This document shows positions 22,136-30,532 of a stretch of DNA of 64,000 bases, piece by piece. The notes below the pieces were generated by a model. It worked only from the letters and a program-made list of their open reading frames with translations, made no database searches and was not told the DNA's origin. Location: NCBI RefSeq assembly GCF_003626975.1, contig NZ_CP032616.1:4750001-4814000 (forward strand). Reading direction: 5' to 3'. The position numbers and the translations under genes were made by a program. This DNA is from Pseudomonas sp. DY-1 (lineage in GTDB: Bacteria; Pseudomonadota; Gammaproteobacteria; Pseudomonadales; Pseudomonadaceae). Each line of letters starts with the position of its first letter. Position 1 is the stretch's first letter.

Positions 22136-22846
22136 ATGACCGTGCGTTTTCCCCTGGCTTTGATGCTGGTGAGCCTCCTTGGCCTTGCTGGTTGTGTGCA
22201 TAGCCCCTCCATTCCGATGTTTCAGCTGGACGCGGGCACCCCGGAGGTGCCCTCAAAGAAGGCTGGGATGCAAGTACTGCTCGGCCCGGTAACCGTGGCC
22301 GATTACCTTCAGCGCGAAACGCTTCTGCAGCGCCAGCCCGATGGCAGCCTGACCGCGGCGCCGGATGGCCGCTGGGCCGGCAGCCTGGCAGCGGATATCG
22401 ATCAGGTGCTGCTACGTCAGCTGTCCTGGCGTCTGGATAGCCAGCGCCTGGTGCTGGCGCCCGGCAATCCTGGCTTTACGCCTGAAGTGCAGGTTCTGCT
22501 GACCATCAGCCGCCTGGACTCGGGCCCGCAACGCCCGGCTGTGCTGGAGGCCCAATGGCGCCTGCTGGATCGTGCAGGTCAACTGCGTGATAGCCGCCTG
22601 GTGCGCCTCGAAGAGGCCCATGCCGGTACCGCTGCCGATCAGGTGCGCGCGCAGAGCAAGTTGCTGCAGCAACTTGCAGAGCAGCTTGCTGCCGCGGTGA
22701 AACCCCTTGAAGGCCAGCCGGTTGTCGTCGAGGCGCCGCGCAAGCCCGCAGCCCCAGCGGCCCCGGCCAAGGCCAAGGAACCGCAGCCGCCGAAGATTCC
22801 CATGGCGGCGCCAGTGCGCACGGACGTGGAAGTCTTCCGCTTCTGA
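22136..22846 (+). CDS. PqiC-type ABC transport auxiliary lipoprotein (DUF330)
   Basis: The 236-residue lipoprotein has signal peptide FPLALMLVSLLGLAGC (acylated Cys near residue 20) and a domain of the ABC-transport auxiliary family represented by PqiC. Conserved stretches are GPVTVADYLQRETLL, VLLRQLSWRL and VLEAQWRLLDRAGQL. The C-terminus (about 190-236) is a low-complexity Ala/Pro/Lys tail. Partner PqiA/PqiB or MCE genes are absent here, so it is an orphan. The ATG at 22136 comes directly before the lipoprotein signal; longer starts would break it. It ends at a strong terminator. Confidence 0.85.
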   Translation: MTVRFPLALMLVSLLGLAGCVHSPSIPMFQLDAGTPEVPSKKAGMQVLLGPVTVADYLQRETLLQRQPDGSLTAAPDGRWAGSLAADIDQVLLRQLSWRLDSQRLVLAPGNPGFTPEVQVLLTISRLDSGPQRPAVLEAQWRLLDRAGQLRDSRLVRLEEAHAGTAADQVRAQSKLLQQLAEQLAAAVKPLEGQPVVVEAPRKPAAPAAPAKAKEPQPPKIPMAAPVRTDVEVFRF

Positions 22847-22859
22847 TTTCAGGATCATG

Positions 22860-22885
22860 AAAAAGCCCGCTGATGCGGGCTTTTT
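22860..22885. terminator. Bidirectional intrinsic terminator
   Basis: AAAAAGCCCGC (22860-22870) and GCGGGCTTTTT (22875-22885) form an 11-bp stem with T runs on both strands. The right arm touches the end of the convergent DUF457 gene. Confidence 0.9.
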
Positions 22886-23439
22886 CATGGGCGTTCGCCA
22901 GCTTTTTTGCCGTATTTCGTGACCAGACCGCGCACCGCTAAACCACTGATAGCCAGAGCGCCGCAGGGTAACCACACCCAAAGAGCCTCGGATTGCAGTA
23001 CATCGAGCCCTCGCCGGGAAACGAAGCCAGCGATAAAGGGAGAAACCTCGATGGGGCGCCACGGCAGGAAGTAACGCTCCAGGTCCCACGGCCAGAGCCA
23101 GGCGACGCCCAGCCCGCCATCGGTCAATGCATCCAGCAGGCTGTGGCTGAAGGTGGCGAAGAAGATGAACAGTGCTGCCTTGGCTGGCCCGCATTGCAGT
23201 CCACGGAAAATGACTGCGGCGAATAGCCCGCAAAGAGAAGCGAACAGCAAGGAATGACTGAAACCGCGATGCCCGAAGGCGTCTGCGTAGGCGATGCCCA
23301 ACTTGAAGGCCAGCACGTCAGCATCCGGGACGCAGGCGAAGATCAGCCCGGCTATCAGTAGCCGGGGCGGAATGATCCGTCTGCCCAAGGCAAGGCCAAC
23401 GGCCAGCACGGGCAGGGGATGAGTAATCAGCGTGGTCAT
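22885..23439 (-). CDS. Membrane-bound metal-dependent hydrolase (DUF457/YbcI-YdjM family)
   Basis: The 184-residue inner-membrane protein has four to five hydrophobic segments. The family's histidine/aspartate motifs are present: THPLPVLAVG at the N-terminus, VPDADVLAF (near residue 40), HRGFSHSLLF (near 57-66) and FSHSLLDALTDGG (near 97-109). This YbcI/YdjM group is predicted to hydrolyse phospholipid-like substrates or bind metal in the membrane; no reaction is proven. The stop lies inside the shared terminator. It is 22 bp downstream of the AhpA/YtjB-type gene in the same direction, so the two may be cotranscribed. Confidence 0.87.
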   Translation of the reverse strand: MTTLITHPLPVLAVGLALGRRIIPPRLLIAGLIFACVPDADVLAFKLGIAYADAFGHRGFSHSLLFASLCGLFAAVIFRGLQCGPAKAALFIFFATFSHSLLDALTDGGLGVAWLWPWDLERYFLPWRPIEVSPFIAGFVSRRGLDVLQSEALWVWLPCGALAISGLAVRGLVTKYGKKAGERP

Positions 23440-23460
23440 GGCCTGTCCTTGGCCGGATCG

Positions 23461-24981
23461 TCAGTGCCGTGCTGTTTCGTGCATGCGCGCCAACTGGCGC
23501 TCCAGCAGCGACGGATAGGGTTCCAGCAGGCGTTCGACGCAGCAGGCGCCTTCCGGGCTGGTGATGGAGCGGATGCGCGCACGCTGACGGACCAGTTCGT
23601 CGTCGGCGATGGCGCGCTCCACCAGCAGCAGGTTGCGGCTGTGCTGGCTCAGCGCCAGGGCGTTTTGGGTAGTGTCGTTGAGCAGAAGGTCGCCTTGGCC
23701 GAGGCCGGAAAGGTCATCACCCAGGGTTAGACCGAGTTGCAGTTGCAGGGTGATGCCGCTGTCGGCGACTTCGATTTGCAGGGCGTGACCCAGGGCACGC
23801 ATGAGCTCGCCGCAGCAGAGGGCATGGGTGAGGTAATCCTCGCCGCCGTCCTGGCTGTGGAAAAGCATCAGGCTGCTGCCATCGTTCAGGGTCAGCAACT
23901 GACCGTGATAAAGGCGGGCCGCATGGTCGAGGCAGTCACGATAGCGTTGTAGCAGGTCCATCAATCGCGAGCGCGGCAGGCGGCGCAGTTGGTCCTGGGC
24001 ACCCAGCTGGATGGCCAGGACTGCACTGTGCTGAGGCTCCTGCTGGATGACCGGGGCGGGAGTCGGGGCCGGTTCGGCCAACTCCTCACGCAGGTCGGCG
24101 AAGGGATCCTCGTCGTCCGGGGTGAACAGCTTGCTCGGCGTTTCGTCCTCGCCATCGAAGCTGTCATCACGTAGGTCGCGGACCTCGAACTGATCCTCGT
24201 CGTTCTGTTCTTCGTCCGGATAGTCTTCGTCTGCTTCGGCGAAGTCCTCTTCAGGGATTGGATCCAGCTCCGGCTCGGGCTCCGGTTTCTCCGGTACTAG
24301 GCGGGCTTGCAACTGGCGGGCGAGATCACCGATCTCGTCCTGGCGACCGGCACCTGGGGCAGGGTCGTCGGGGTCGCGCAGCCACACGCGCAGTTGCAGC
24401 AGCGGCGTGGAGATATGGCGGCCGAGGCGCAGGCTCAGGGACAGGGTCAACGCCAGCAGGATCAGGCTGAGCAGCCCCATGCTCTGCAGGCTGATGGTCA
24501 TGGGCTGCTGGAACTGCTCCATGTCCAGGCTCAGACGCAGGTGGCCGGCAATTACTTCCTGAAAGGTGATGGGCGTGGAGTACAGGCCCTCGGTTTCTCC
24601 CAGCAGGCCCTGTTTGGGGCGCGAGCCGGCCTCGGCGAGGATGCGGTTATCCACGCTGTAGATGGCCGCGTGGGCAACCAGTGGATTCTTCACCAGGTTA
24701 CTGAGCAGCACGTTGAGGCTGAGGATGTCGTTGGACACCAACAGCTCTGTGGCAGATGCGGCGGTTTGCGCCGTCAGGCTCTGGCCCAGTGCGTCGGCCT
24801 GCTGCTGCATGGCCTGCTTGAACTGCATGCCCATGACCCAGGCGTAGATCACCAGCGCCAGCGCTACCAGGAGCAGGCTATGGCTGGCGATGCGCAAGGC
24901 GATCGGCACGCGGCGCTGGCGCAGGGCGTGGAAGATCAGCAGGAAGAAGTTGTCGGGTTTGACAGGCGTGGGCCGGTTCAC
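23461..24981 (-). CDS. AhpA/YtjB-type membrane protein with C-terminal degenerate nucleotide-cyclase-like domain
   Basis: I take the GTG at 24981 (506 residues), preceded by GAGAAGAG; the longest open frame reaches into serB and is not credible. Two transmembrane helices (about 27-48 and 162-185) enclose a periplasmic domain of the Smp/YtjB type. E. coli ytjB is also divergent from serB, which supports the assignment. After helix 2 come a HAMP-like segment and a very acidic linker (about 215-310). The last ~160 residues resemble a class III nucleotide cyclase: AVLAIQLGAQ (FAD-like strand with Gln replacing the first metal Asp), LTLNDGSSLMLF (second Asp kept) and GDLLLNDTTQNA (GDxVNxAAR with Gln replacing Arg). 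Key catalytic residues are missing, so a signalling or binding role is more likely than catalysis. Confidence 0.75.
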   Translation of the reverse strand: MNRPTPVKPDNFFLLIFHALRQRRVPIALRIASHSLLLVALALVIYAWVMGMQFKQAMQQQADALGQSLTAQTAASATELLVSNDILSLNVLLSNLVKNPLVAHAAIYSVDNRILAEAGSRPKQGLLGETEGLYSTPITFQEVIAGHLRLSLDMEQFQQPMTISLQSMGLLSLILLALTLSLSLRLGRHISTPLLQLRVWLRDPDDPAPGAGRQDEIGDLARQLQARLVPEKPEPEPELDPIPEEDFAEADEDYPDEEQNDEDQFEVRDLRDDSFDGEDETPSKLFTPDDEDPFADLREELAEPAPTPAPVIQQEPQHSAVLAIQLGAQDQLRRLPRSRLMDLLQRYRDCLDHAARLYHGQLLTLNDGSSLMLFHSQDGGEDYLTHALCCGELMRALGHALQIEVADSGITLQLQLGLTLGDDLSGLGQGDLLLNDTTQNALALSQHSRNLLLVERAIADDELVRQRARIRSITSPEGACCVERLLEPYPSLLERQLARMHETARH

Positions 24982-25015
24982 AGAGCGCGGCTCTTCTCGG
25001 ACGAAATTGTGGCGC

Positions 25016-25043
25016 AGTATAGCGAGCGACCCTTGCAGGGCAA
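25016..25043 (-). promoter_or_regulatory. Candidate promoter of the AhpA/YtjB-type gene
   Basis: On the minus strand, TTGCCC (complement of 25038-25043), 16 nt, TATACT (complement of 25016-25021). It lies in the gap between the two divergent genes, 35 bp before the GTG. Confidence 0.45.
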
Positions 25044-25117
25044 AGCGCCGGGCATGCTGCGAGTGCTGCGAAAGTGGGTAGAATGTGCGCCTTTTCATGC
25101 GCTGAGTGAGGTGCGCC

Positions 25118-26332
25118 TTGCGCGAAATAGTCCTGATCAACATCACTGGCGAGGACCGCCCCGGCCTGACCGCGGCCATTACCGGTGCTCTGGCCCAGGG
25201 CGGCGTGAATATCCTGGATATCGGCCAGGCGGTGATCCACGACACCCTGTCGTTCGGAATCCTGGTGGAGATTCCGGACAATGCCGGAGCCTCCGCCGTG
25301 CTCAAGGATGTACTGTTCACCGCCTACAAGCTGGACCAGCAGGTGCGTTTCACTCCGGTGCCCGAGGCGGATTACCAGCAGTGGGTCGATGGCCAGGGCA
25401 AGAGCCGCTACATCGTCACCTTGTTGACCCGCAAGGTAACCGCCGAGCAGCTGCAGCGGGTGAGCTCGATAACTGCCAAGTACGGGCTCAACATCGACCA
25501 TATCGACCGTCTGTCGGGTCGTATGCCGCTGGATACACCGGCCGATAAGGGCAAGGGCTGCATCGAGTTCTCCGTACGCGGTGAACCGGCGGACCCGGTG
25601 GCCCTGCGCGCCGAGTTCCTCAGCGTGGCCCAGGAGCTGAATGTCGACATCGCTTTCCAGCGCGATTCGTTGTTCCGTCGCAACCGCCGCCTGGCAGTGT
25701 TCGACATGGATTCGACCCTGATCGAAGCCGAGGTGATCGACGAACTGGCCAAGGCTGCCGGTGTGGGTGATCAAGTGGCCGAGATCACCGAGCGTGCGAT
25801 GCGTGGCGAACTGGACTTCCGCGCCAGCTTCAAGGAGCGCCTGGGGCTGCTCAAGGGGCTGTCCGAGGATGTACTGGAAGAAATCGGCGCTTCCCTGCGG
25901 TTGACCGAAGGGGCGGAAACCCTCTTCGCCGAGCTCAAGCGCCTGGGCTACAAGACTGCGATCCTCTCCGGCGGCTTCAGCTACTTCGCCAAGCAATTGC
26001 AAGCAAAGCTGGGCATCGACTACGTATTCGCCAACGAACTTCAGATCGTCGATGGCAAGCTGACCGGCGTGGCCATCGAGCCAATCGTCGACGCGCAGCG
26101 CAAGGCCGACCTGCTGCGTGAGCTGGCGCAGAAAGAGGGCCTGCGGCTGGAACAGACCATTGCCGTCGGCGATGGTGCCAACGACCTGCCGATGCTGGGG
26201 CTGGCGGGGCTGGGCGTGGCCTTCCGTGCCAAACCACTGGTCAAGCAGTCGGCCAAGCAGGCCATCTCCACCCTTGGCCTCGATGGCATCCTTTATCTGC
26301 TCGGCTTCCGCGACCGCGACGGCAAGGACTGA
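25118..26332 (+). CDS. serB: Phosphoserine phosphatase
   Basis: SerB removes phosphate from phosphoserine in the last step of serine synthesis. The 404-residue form typical of Pseudomonas has two N-terminal ACT-like regulatory domains (INITGEDRPGLTAAI near residue 10, then a second from about residue 100). The HAD catalytic domain follows: nucleophile loop FDMDSTLIEAE with Asp196 and Asp198, SGGFSYFAKQL, and the metal loop GDGANDLPML. The TTG at 25118 gives the conserved N-terminus REIVLINITG, with GAG near the Shine-Dalgarno position; an upstream in-frame GTG is less likely. It is divergent from the AhpA/YtjB-type gene and ends at an intrinsic terminator. Confidence 0.97.
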   Translation: MREIVLINITGEDRPGLTAAITGALAQGGVNILDIGQAVIHDTLSFGILVEIPDNAGASAVLKDVLFTAYKLDQQVRFTPVPEADYQQWVDGQGKSRYIVTLLTRKVTAEQLQRVSSITAKYGLNIDHIDRLSGRMPLDTPADKGKGCIEFSVRGEPADPVALRAEFLSVAQELNVDIAFQRDSLFRRNRRLAVFDMDSTLIEAEVIDELAKAAGVGDQVAEITERAMRGELDFRASFKERLGLLKGLSEDVLEEIGASLRLTEGAETLFAELKRLGYKTAILSGGFSYFAKQLQAKLGIDYVFANELQIVDGKLTGVAIEPIVDAQRKADLLRELAQKEGLRLEQTIAVGDGANDLPMLGLAGLGVAFRAKPLVKQSAKQAISTLGLDGILYLLGFRDRDGKD

Positions 26333-26348
26333 CAGTCGAGCTGGAAAT

Positions 26349-26375
26349 GAAAAAGCCGCCTTCGGGCGGCTTCTT
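26349..26375. terminator. Intrinsic terminator between convergent serB and fimX
   Basis: AAGCCGCC (26353-26360), TTCG loop, GGCGGCTT (26365-26372), with a run of A on the left and TTCTTC on the right. Confidence 0.85.
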
Positions 26376-26387
26376 CGTGACTGGCGC

Positions 26388-28457
26388 TTACTCGTCGCCG
26401 GATGAGAAGTCGTAGTCCATCGCCTGGCTGGGGCCCTGCAAGTAATAGCCCTGGATGTAGTTGACGCCGGCCTGCCAGAGGGTCGCCAGCACACTGGCGG
26501 TTTCGACGAAGGGCACGATGGTCAGCTTGGCCTGGGCGTGCAGGCTGGCCAGCAGGGTCTTGAGGACTTCCTGGTTCTCCGCGCGGCTGAGGTCCTGGGT
26601 AAAGGAACCGTCCACCTTCACGAAGTCGATGGCGAGGTGCTTGAGAGTATTGAACGGGTTGAGGGCGCAGCCGAACTGACTGAGTGCTACCTGGCAGTGC
26701 AGTTCGGCGAGTCCCTGCGTCAGCGCCTTGGCTTGTTTGAGGTAGGCAATGGCGTCCGGTTCGCTGAACTGGAAAATCAGGGCGTCGGACGGCAGCCGCG
26801 CGGCCTTCAGCGCCACGCTGAGCCACGGCAGAAGGGTCTGGTCCTGCAGGCTGGCGCCTGACAGGTGGACGAAGAGCCGAGTGTTGTGGCCCTTGGTGCG
26901 GTGTTCGGCAAGCAGCTTGATGGAGTTGAGGATCACCCAGCGGTCGATCTTCTCGGCGAGACCAGCGTCCTTGGCAGCGTCGAGGAAGTCGGCCGGCGGT
27001 ACTTCCTCACCTTGCGGGCTGAGCAGGCGCAGCAGCACTTCGTAGTGTTCGAAGCTGTCGCCGCGCAGGCTGATGATCGGCTGGAACAGTAGACGGAAGC
27101 TGTTGTTCTCCAGAGCCTGCTGGACCATTGCCACCAGGCTGCCCCGGTTGGCCGCCGCAGCGAGTTCATCGGCCGGGTTGTAGAGCTTGAGGCCGTTCTC
27201 GTCGCCCATCTCGTCGGCGCAGCGATGGGCGCGATCCACCACGTCCTGGGCTCTGGGCGTGGTTTCGCTTAGACCGGCAACGCCAATGCACAGGCTGAGC
27301 TGCACGGTTCGGCTGCTGACGTCGAACAGGTGGATGTCGATCTTCTTCAGCAAGCCCTGCAGCCCTTCGACGGCCTGTTCGGGCGTGATCCCGTGTTGCA
27401 GGACACTGAAAACGTCGTCGCCGTAGCGGGCGAGCTGTGCATCGCCGGCGAAGTGGGCACGTAGCAGGTTGGCGAGGTCAGTGAGCAGCAGGTCGACTCC
27501 GGCGATGCCGATTTCAGCCAGCAGGCTGGAATAACGAGCAACTCGGATGTACGCGAGACTCGATGGCTGACTGGTCTTGACGGCCCGCTCGGCGGCGATA
27601 TCGAGCATCTCATTGAAGTGCGAGCGGTTGAACAGACCGGTGACCAGGTCCTGGCTACTGATCTCACGAAGCTTCTCTTCCAGTTCGCTGCTGTCGGTTT
27701 CAGCGCGGATCACCACCTGGATACAGGGCTCGCCATCGTAGGTGGCGGGAGAGAAGTTCATGCGTGCCTGGAAGCTCTGCCCATCGACCTTGCAGCCGTT
27801 GCAGGTGAGCTCTCCGCTGCCTTCGCCTTCGCGGTAGTTCTTCAGGAAGTCCTTGAATCCTGCCTGGTCAGCGCCGGCGATCAGATCGATCATCGGCATG
27901 CCTTCAAGTTCGTCACCGTCGTCGTAGCCGAACATCTCCACGTAGGCGCGGTTGGCATAGATGTGCATGCCGTCGTGCACGTAGGCAATGGCGTCGACCG
28001 AACTGTCCAGCAGCAACTGGCAGCGTTTCTCCGCTTCGCGCAGGCTGACTTCGGCGGCTCGACGAGCGCGGCGTTGTTCGAGGTTAGCCAGCTCGCGGTT
28101 GGCCACCAGCACCAGCCGCTCATCCTCGCCCTGGGGCAGGGCATCCTGGGCGCCCAGGGCCAGTGCTTCGGTTATGAGGTCGGAGTCGTTGTCCTGCACC
28201 AGCTGGATGAAGGGGATGTCCTTGGACTGGCGTCGAATGCTGCCGAGGGCTTCGCCGGGGCTCAGGTGTTCGCTACTTGGCGCGGCTATCAGGAGGTCCC
28301 AACTCTGCTGCAGGACCTCATTGAGATCGTCGGCGGAAAGGATGCGATGGACGCGAGTCGCGCGACCGGAGTTGCGGAACAGGCTGACCAGGCGCTCGGC
28401 TTCGTTCTGCGAGTCTTCCAGGATCAGCAGACGGATCGTTTTCTTTTCGATGGCCAT
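26388..28457 (-). CDS. fimX: FimX, c-di-GMP effector for type IV pili and twitching
   Basis: The 689-residue protein has P. aeruginosa FimX architecture: receiver-like domain (about 8-125), PAS domain (about 140-265, AIAYVHDGMHIYANRAYVEM), degenerate GGDEF (about 275-430, active-site loop GDDVF instead of GGDEF) and degenerate EAL (about 440-680, EVLLRL instead of EALLRW). FimX is known to bind c-di-GMP through the EAL domain, to have little or no enzyme activity and to promote pilus assembly at the cell pole. The receiver lacks the usual phosphorylation pocket (LILEDSQNEAERL keeps an ED pair, but the strand-3 Asp is not evident). It lies downstream of the PilZ-type partner gene in the same direction with a 59-bp gap. 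Confidence 0.95.
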   Translation of the reverse strand: MAIEKKTIRLLILEDSQNEAERLVSLFRNSGRATRVHRILSADDLNEVLQQSWDLLIAAPSSEHLSPGEALGSIRRQSKDIPFIQLVQDNDSDLITEALALGAQDALPQGEDERLVLVANRELANLEQRRARRAAEVSLREAEKRCQLLLDSSVDAIAYVHDGMHIYANRAYVEMFGYDDGDELEGMPMIDLIAGADQAGFKDFLKNYREGEGSGELTCNGCKVDGQSFQARMNFSPATYDGEPCIQVVIRAETDSSELEEKLREISSQDLVTGLFNRSHFNEMLDIAAERAVKTSQPSSLAYIRVARYSSLLAEIGIAGVDLLLTDLANLLRAHFAGDAQLARYGDDVFSVLQHGITPEQAVEGLQGLLKKIDIHLFDVSSRTVQLSLCIGVAGLSETTPRAQDVVDRAHRCADEMGDENGLKLYNPADELAAAANRGSLVAMVQQALENNSFRLLFQPIISLRGDSFEHYEVLLRLLSPQGEEVPPADFLDAAKDAGLAEKIDRWVILNSIKLLAEHRTKGHNTRLFVHLSGASLQDQTLLPWLSVALKAARLPSDALIFQFSEPDAIAYLKQAKALTQGLAELHCQVALSQFGCALNPFNTLKHLAIDFVKVDGSFTQDLSRAENQEVLKTLLASLHAQAKLTIVPFVETASVLATLWQAGVNYIQGYYLQGPSQAMDYDFSSGDE

Positions 28458-28516
28458 GGCCTGTGCTTAGCGCCGAACGAGCGCGAATAGGCGACGAATG
28501 GTGGTGAGCCGGGAAT

Positions 28517-30343
28517 CTACAGTGACTTCCATAGTGAGTCAAAATCTTCCTCGCCACCCTGTGGCTGGCTTCCCGAACCTGCGGCCGGTTTCCCTTGTGG
28601 AGGTGTTGGCTGCTCGAAAGTCCGGTACTCGAATTGGTTGAAACTGCCCGTGCTGGTGAGGCGCCGAGTCAGGATGGCACGGTGCTCATTGCCATGCAGA
28701 TTGATTTGCACCTTGTTGCCTTCCTGGAAGGGTAGCCGCGGGGTGATCAGTGTGGCGGGACGGGAAATGGCACCGATGGCTGGGAGCAGCAAGGCTCGCA
28801 GGTAGTGGCTGTTCTGCTCGCCCTTACGCAGCAGCAGTACGCCACAGGATTGCGCCTGAGGTGCCGCCAGTTCGATGCCCATCTGCGTACCGCCACCGCG
28901 TACCTGGCGAATCCAGCGCACGACGGCAATGCTCCAGCCCTGGCCAGGCGCGTCCTGAACGCCAAGCAGCTCGCCGGCCTGCAGCTGGCTGGGTACTTCC
29001 TTTGGCCAGCTCAGGCAGTAGCCGCCCGGGCTGTGGTTGACCACGGCGACATTGAATGTTGGATAGCTTTCCGGCGCGGCACTGGCCTGGGGCGCTGGGG
29101 TGCCGCTCTCGGTAGCAGGCTTGGTGTACTCGATTTCTTCCAGTGACATGCCCGGCTGCCAGCCCTGGGTAGGCTGCGCATCGAAGGCGTTGGCCCAGAC
29201 ATCTTTCGCGATGGCGTTGCCGGCATCGCCGAACACCGGTTGGCTGATTTCCTGGGTGAGCTTGAGCACTTCGTTGAAGGGGCGGCTACCCGCGAGGAAG
29301 AAGTGCAGGGCGCTCATGCCGATGCACAGGGTCAGGCTGCCCTGGCCGGGATTGCGCTGGAAGGTTCTTTCGGAAATGTCGCCCCAGGCCGAACTCACAT
29401 GCTGCAGGAGGTCGAGGGTCAAGCCTTCGGCCATCGGCAGGCGCGACTGGCCGCGCTGCTCGATCGGCAACTGCAGGTATTCCTTGATGGTGTCCACCAG
29501 CGGCAGTGGGTCGAGGCCCAGCAGGATACGCGGCTCGACTTCCTGGAAAAGCGACTTGTAACGAGGTGGGCCGTCGAGCTGTGGCGCCACGGCGAAGAGG
29601 CTGGAGGGCAGTTCTGCCGACTGCAGTCGTATCAGGGAACTCCAGGGTTCGAGGATTTCCGCCAAGCGTGCAATACCGTTCTGGCGCATCTGGTTACAGC
29701 GGGCGCAGCCCAGAAGCAGCGCCACCAGGTAGGTCTGCTCGACGCTCAGGCCCTCAGTGTGGCGGGCGAGCGGGTCGCGCACGGTCACGCGATGGAGCTG
29801 ACGGCTTTGAGCCAGCTGGTAGAGCTGGTGCAGTTCCAGCCAGAGGCCTTCGGGGACCGGGCAATAGAGTTGGCTGGAGCGGATCAGGGGCCCGTTGAGG
29901 CTGTGCGCTGCGCGTTGCAGGGCGATGGCAAGGAGCTGGGCGCGGTCGCGGTCGCGGGTCGGGCGTGGCGACTCCTGCACGATGATCAGTTTGTAACCGA
30001 TCGCCAAATGGTTCTGCAGGGCCTGGCAGAGGTTGGCAACCTTGCGCGGACGTTCATCCAGAACGATGGATTGGCCAAGGAAGTGCCGTTCCAGGTGCTG
30101 GCAGACGAAATGCACCTCAGGGCGCATCAGTTCCAGCAGTTGCAGGCGGTTCTCAGTCGGAGTGACCAGTTGGTTGAGTTCCACCAGGGCCTGGTAAAGC
30201 TGGCGAGCGGTTTCGCCGAGGTTGGCCTTGGGTAGGTGGGAGATCCAGCGTTTCAGCTCACGAGGGGTGGCATCGCAGAAGGACAGGCTCTGTTTGCTAG
30301 GCGCTGGTACGCGCAACAGCAGGTGAGGGCTCTGGTGCTCCAT
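28517..30343 (-). CDS. fimW: PilZ-type c-di-GMP-binding protein next to fimX (FimW-like)
   Basis: The 608-residue cytoplasmic protein has a large alpha-helical N-terminal region (about 1-400) without a fold I can name, and a C-terminal PilZ-like beta domain (about 430-570). That domain carries the second c-di-GMP motif, NHSPGGY (N-X-S-X-X-G). A clear RXXXR partner motif is not obvious just upstream, so binding may be non-canonical. The acidic C-terminus ends DFDSLWKSL. Its place directly upstream of fimX matches the P. aeruginosa gene I recall as fimW (PA4958), a c-di-GMP effector for surface attachment. The symbol rests on synteny and memory, not on a search. Confidence 0.75.
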   Translation of the reverse strand: MEHQSPHLLLRVPAPSKQSLSFCDATPRELKRWISHLPKANLGETARQLYQALVELNQLVTPTENRLQLLELMRPEVHFVCQHLERHFLGQSIVLDERPRKVANLCQALQNHLAIGYKLIIVQESPRPTRDRDRAQLLAIALQRAAHSLNGPLIRSSQLYCPVPEGLWLELHQLYQLAQSRQLHRVTVRDPLARHTEGLSVEQTYLVALLLGCARCNQMRQNGIARLAEILEPWSSLIRLQSAELPSSLFAVAPQLDGPPRYKSLFQEVEPRILLGLDPLPLVDTIKEYLQLPIEQRGQSRLPMAEGLTLDLLQHVSSAWGDISERTFQRNPGQGSLTLCIGMSALHFFLAGSRPFNEVLKLTQEISQPVFGDAGNAIAKDVWANAFDAQPTQGWQPGMSLEEIEYTKPATESGTPAPQASAAPESYPTFNVAVVNHSPGGYCLSWPKEVPSQLQAGELLGVQDAPGQGWSIAVVRWIRQVRGGGTQMGIELAAPQAQSCGVLLLRKGEQNSHYLRALLLPAIGAISRPATLITPRLPFQEGNKVQINLHGNEHRAILTRRLTSTGSFNQFEYRTFEQPTPPQGKPAAGSGSQPQGGEEDFDSLWKSL

Positions 30344-30492
30344 CCGGATCGGTTTCTCCGAATTCTCGTACTGGGGATGAGGTTGAATCTCAGCACTCTA
30401 TCAGCATCTTTACCCGGTCGCAGCCTATCTATGGCAGGGGTGTAGAGGCGTTGGCAGATTCCTGCGGAAGTGTGCCGCTTTCTTGATCCGAC

Positions 30493-30520
30493 CCCGACCG
30501 AACACAGCGGTTCGGCCGGG
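30493..30520 (-). terminator. Hairpin at the end of psd
   Basis: An 11-bp stem (30493-30503 with 30510-30520) has one G-U pair and a 6-nt loop and lies just after the psd stop. It has no T run, so it may need Rho or only stabilise the mRNA. The remaining 30344-30490 gap to fimW shows nothing else I can support. Confidence 0.5.
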
Positions 30521-30532
30521 ATGAGTACCAGG

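Noticed and set aside
22136..22846. A complete Pqi/MCE lipid-transport operon around the PqiC-type lipoprotein
   Set aside because: The neighbours are parC and a DUF457 protein; no PqiA, PqiB or MCE gene is present.
24307..25548. A 413-codon frame crossing the AhpA/YtjB-type gene and serB
   Set aside because: It runs through the divergent promoter region and overlaps two real genes in other frames.
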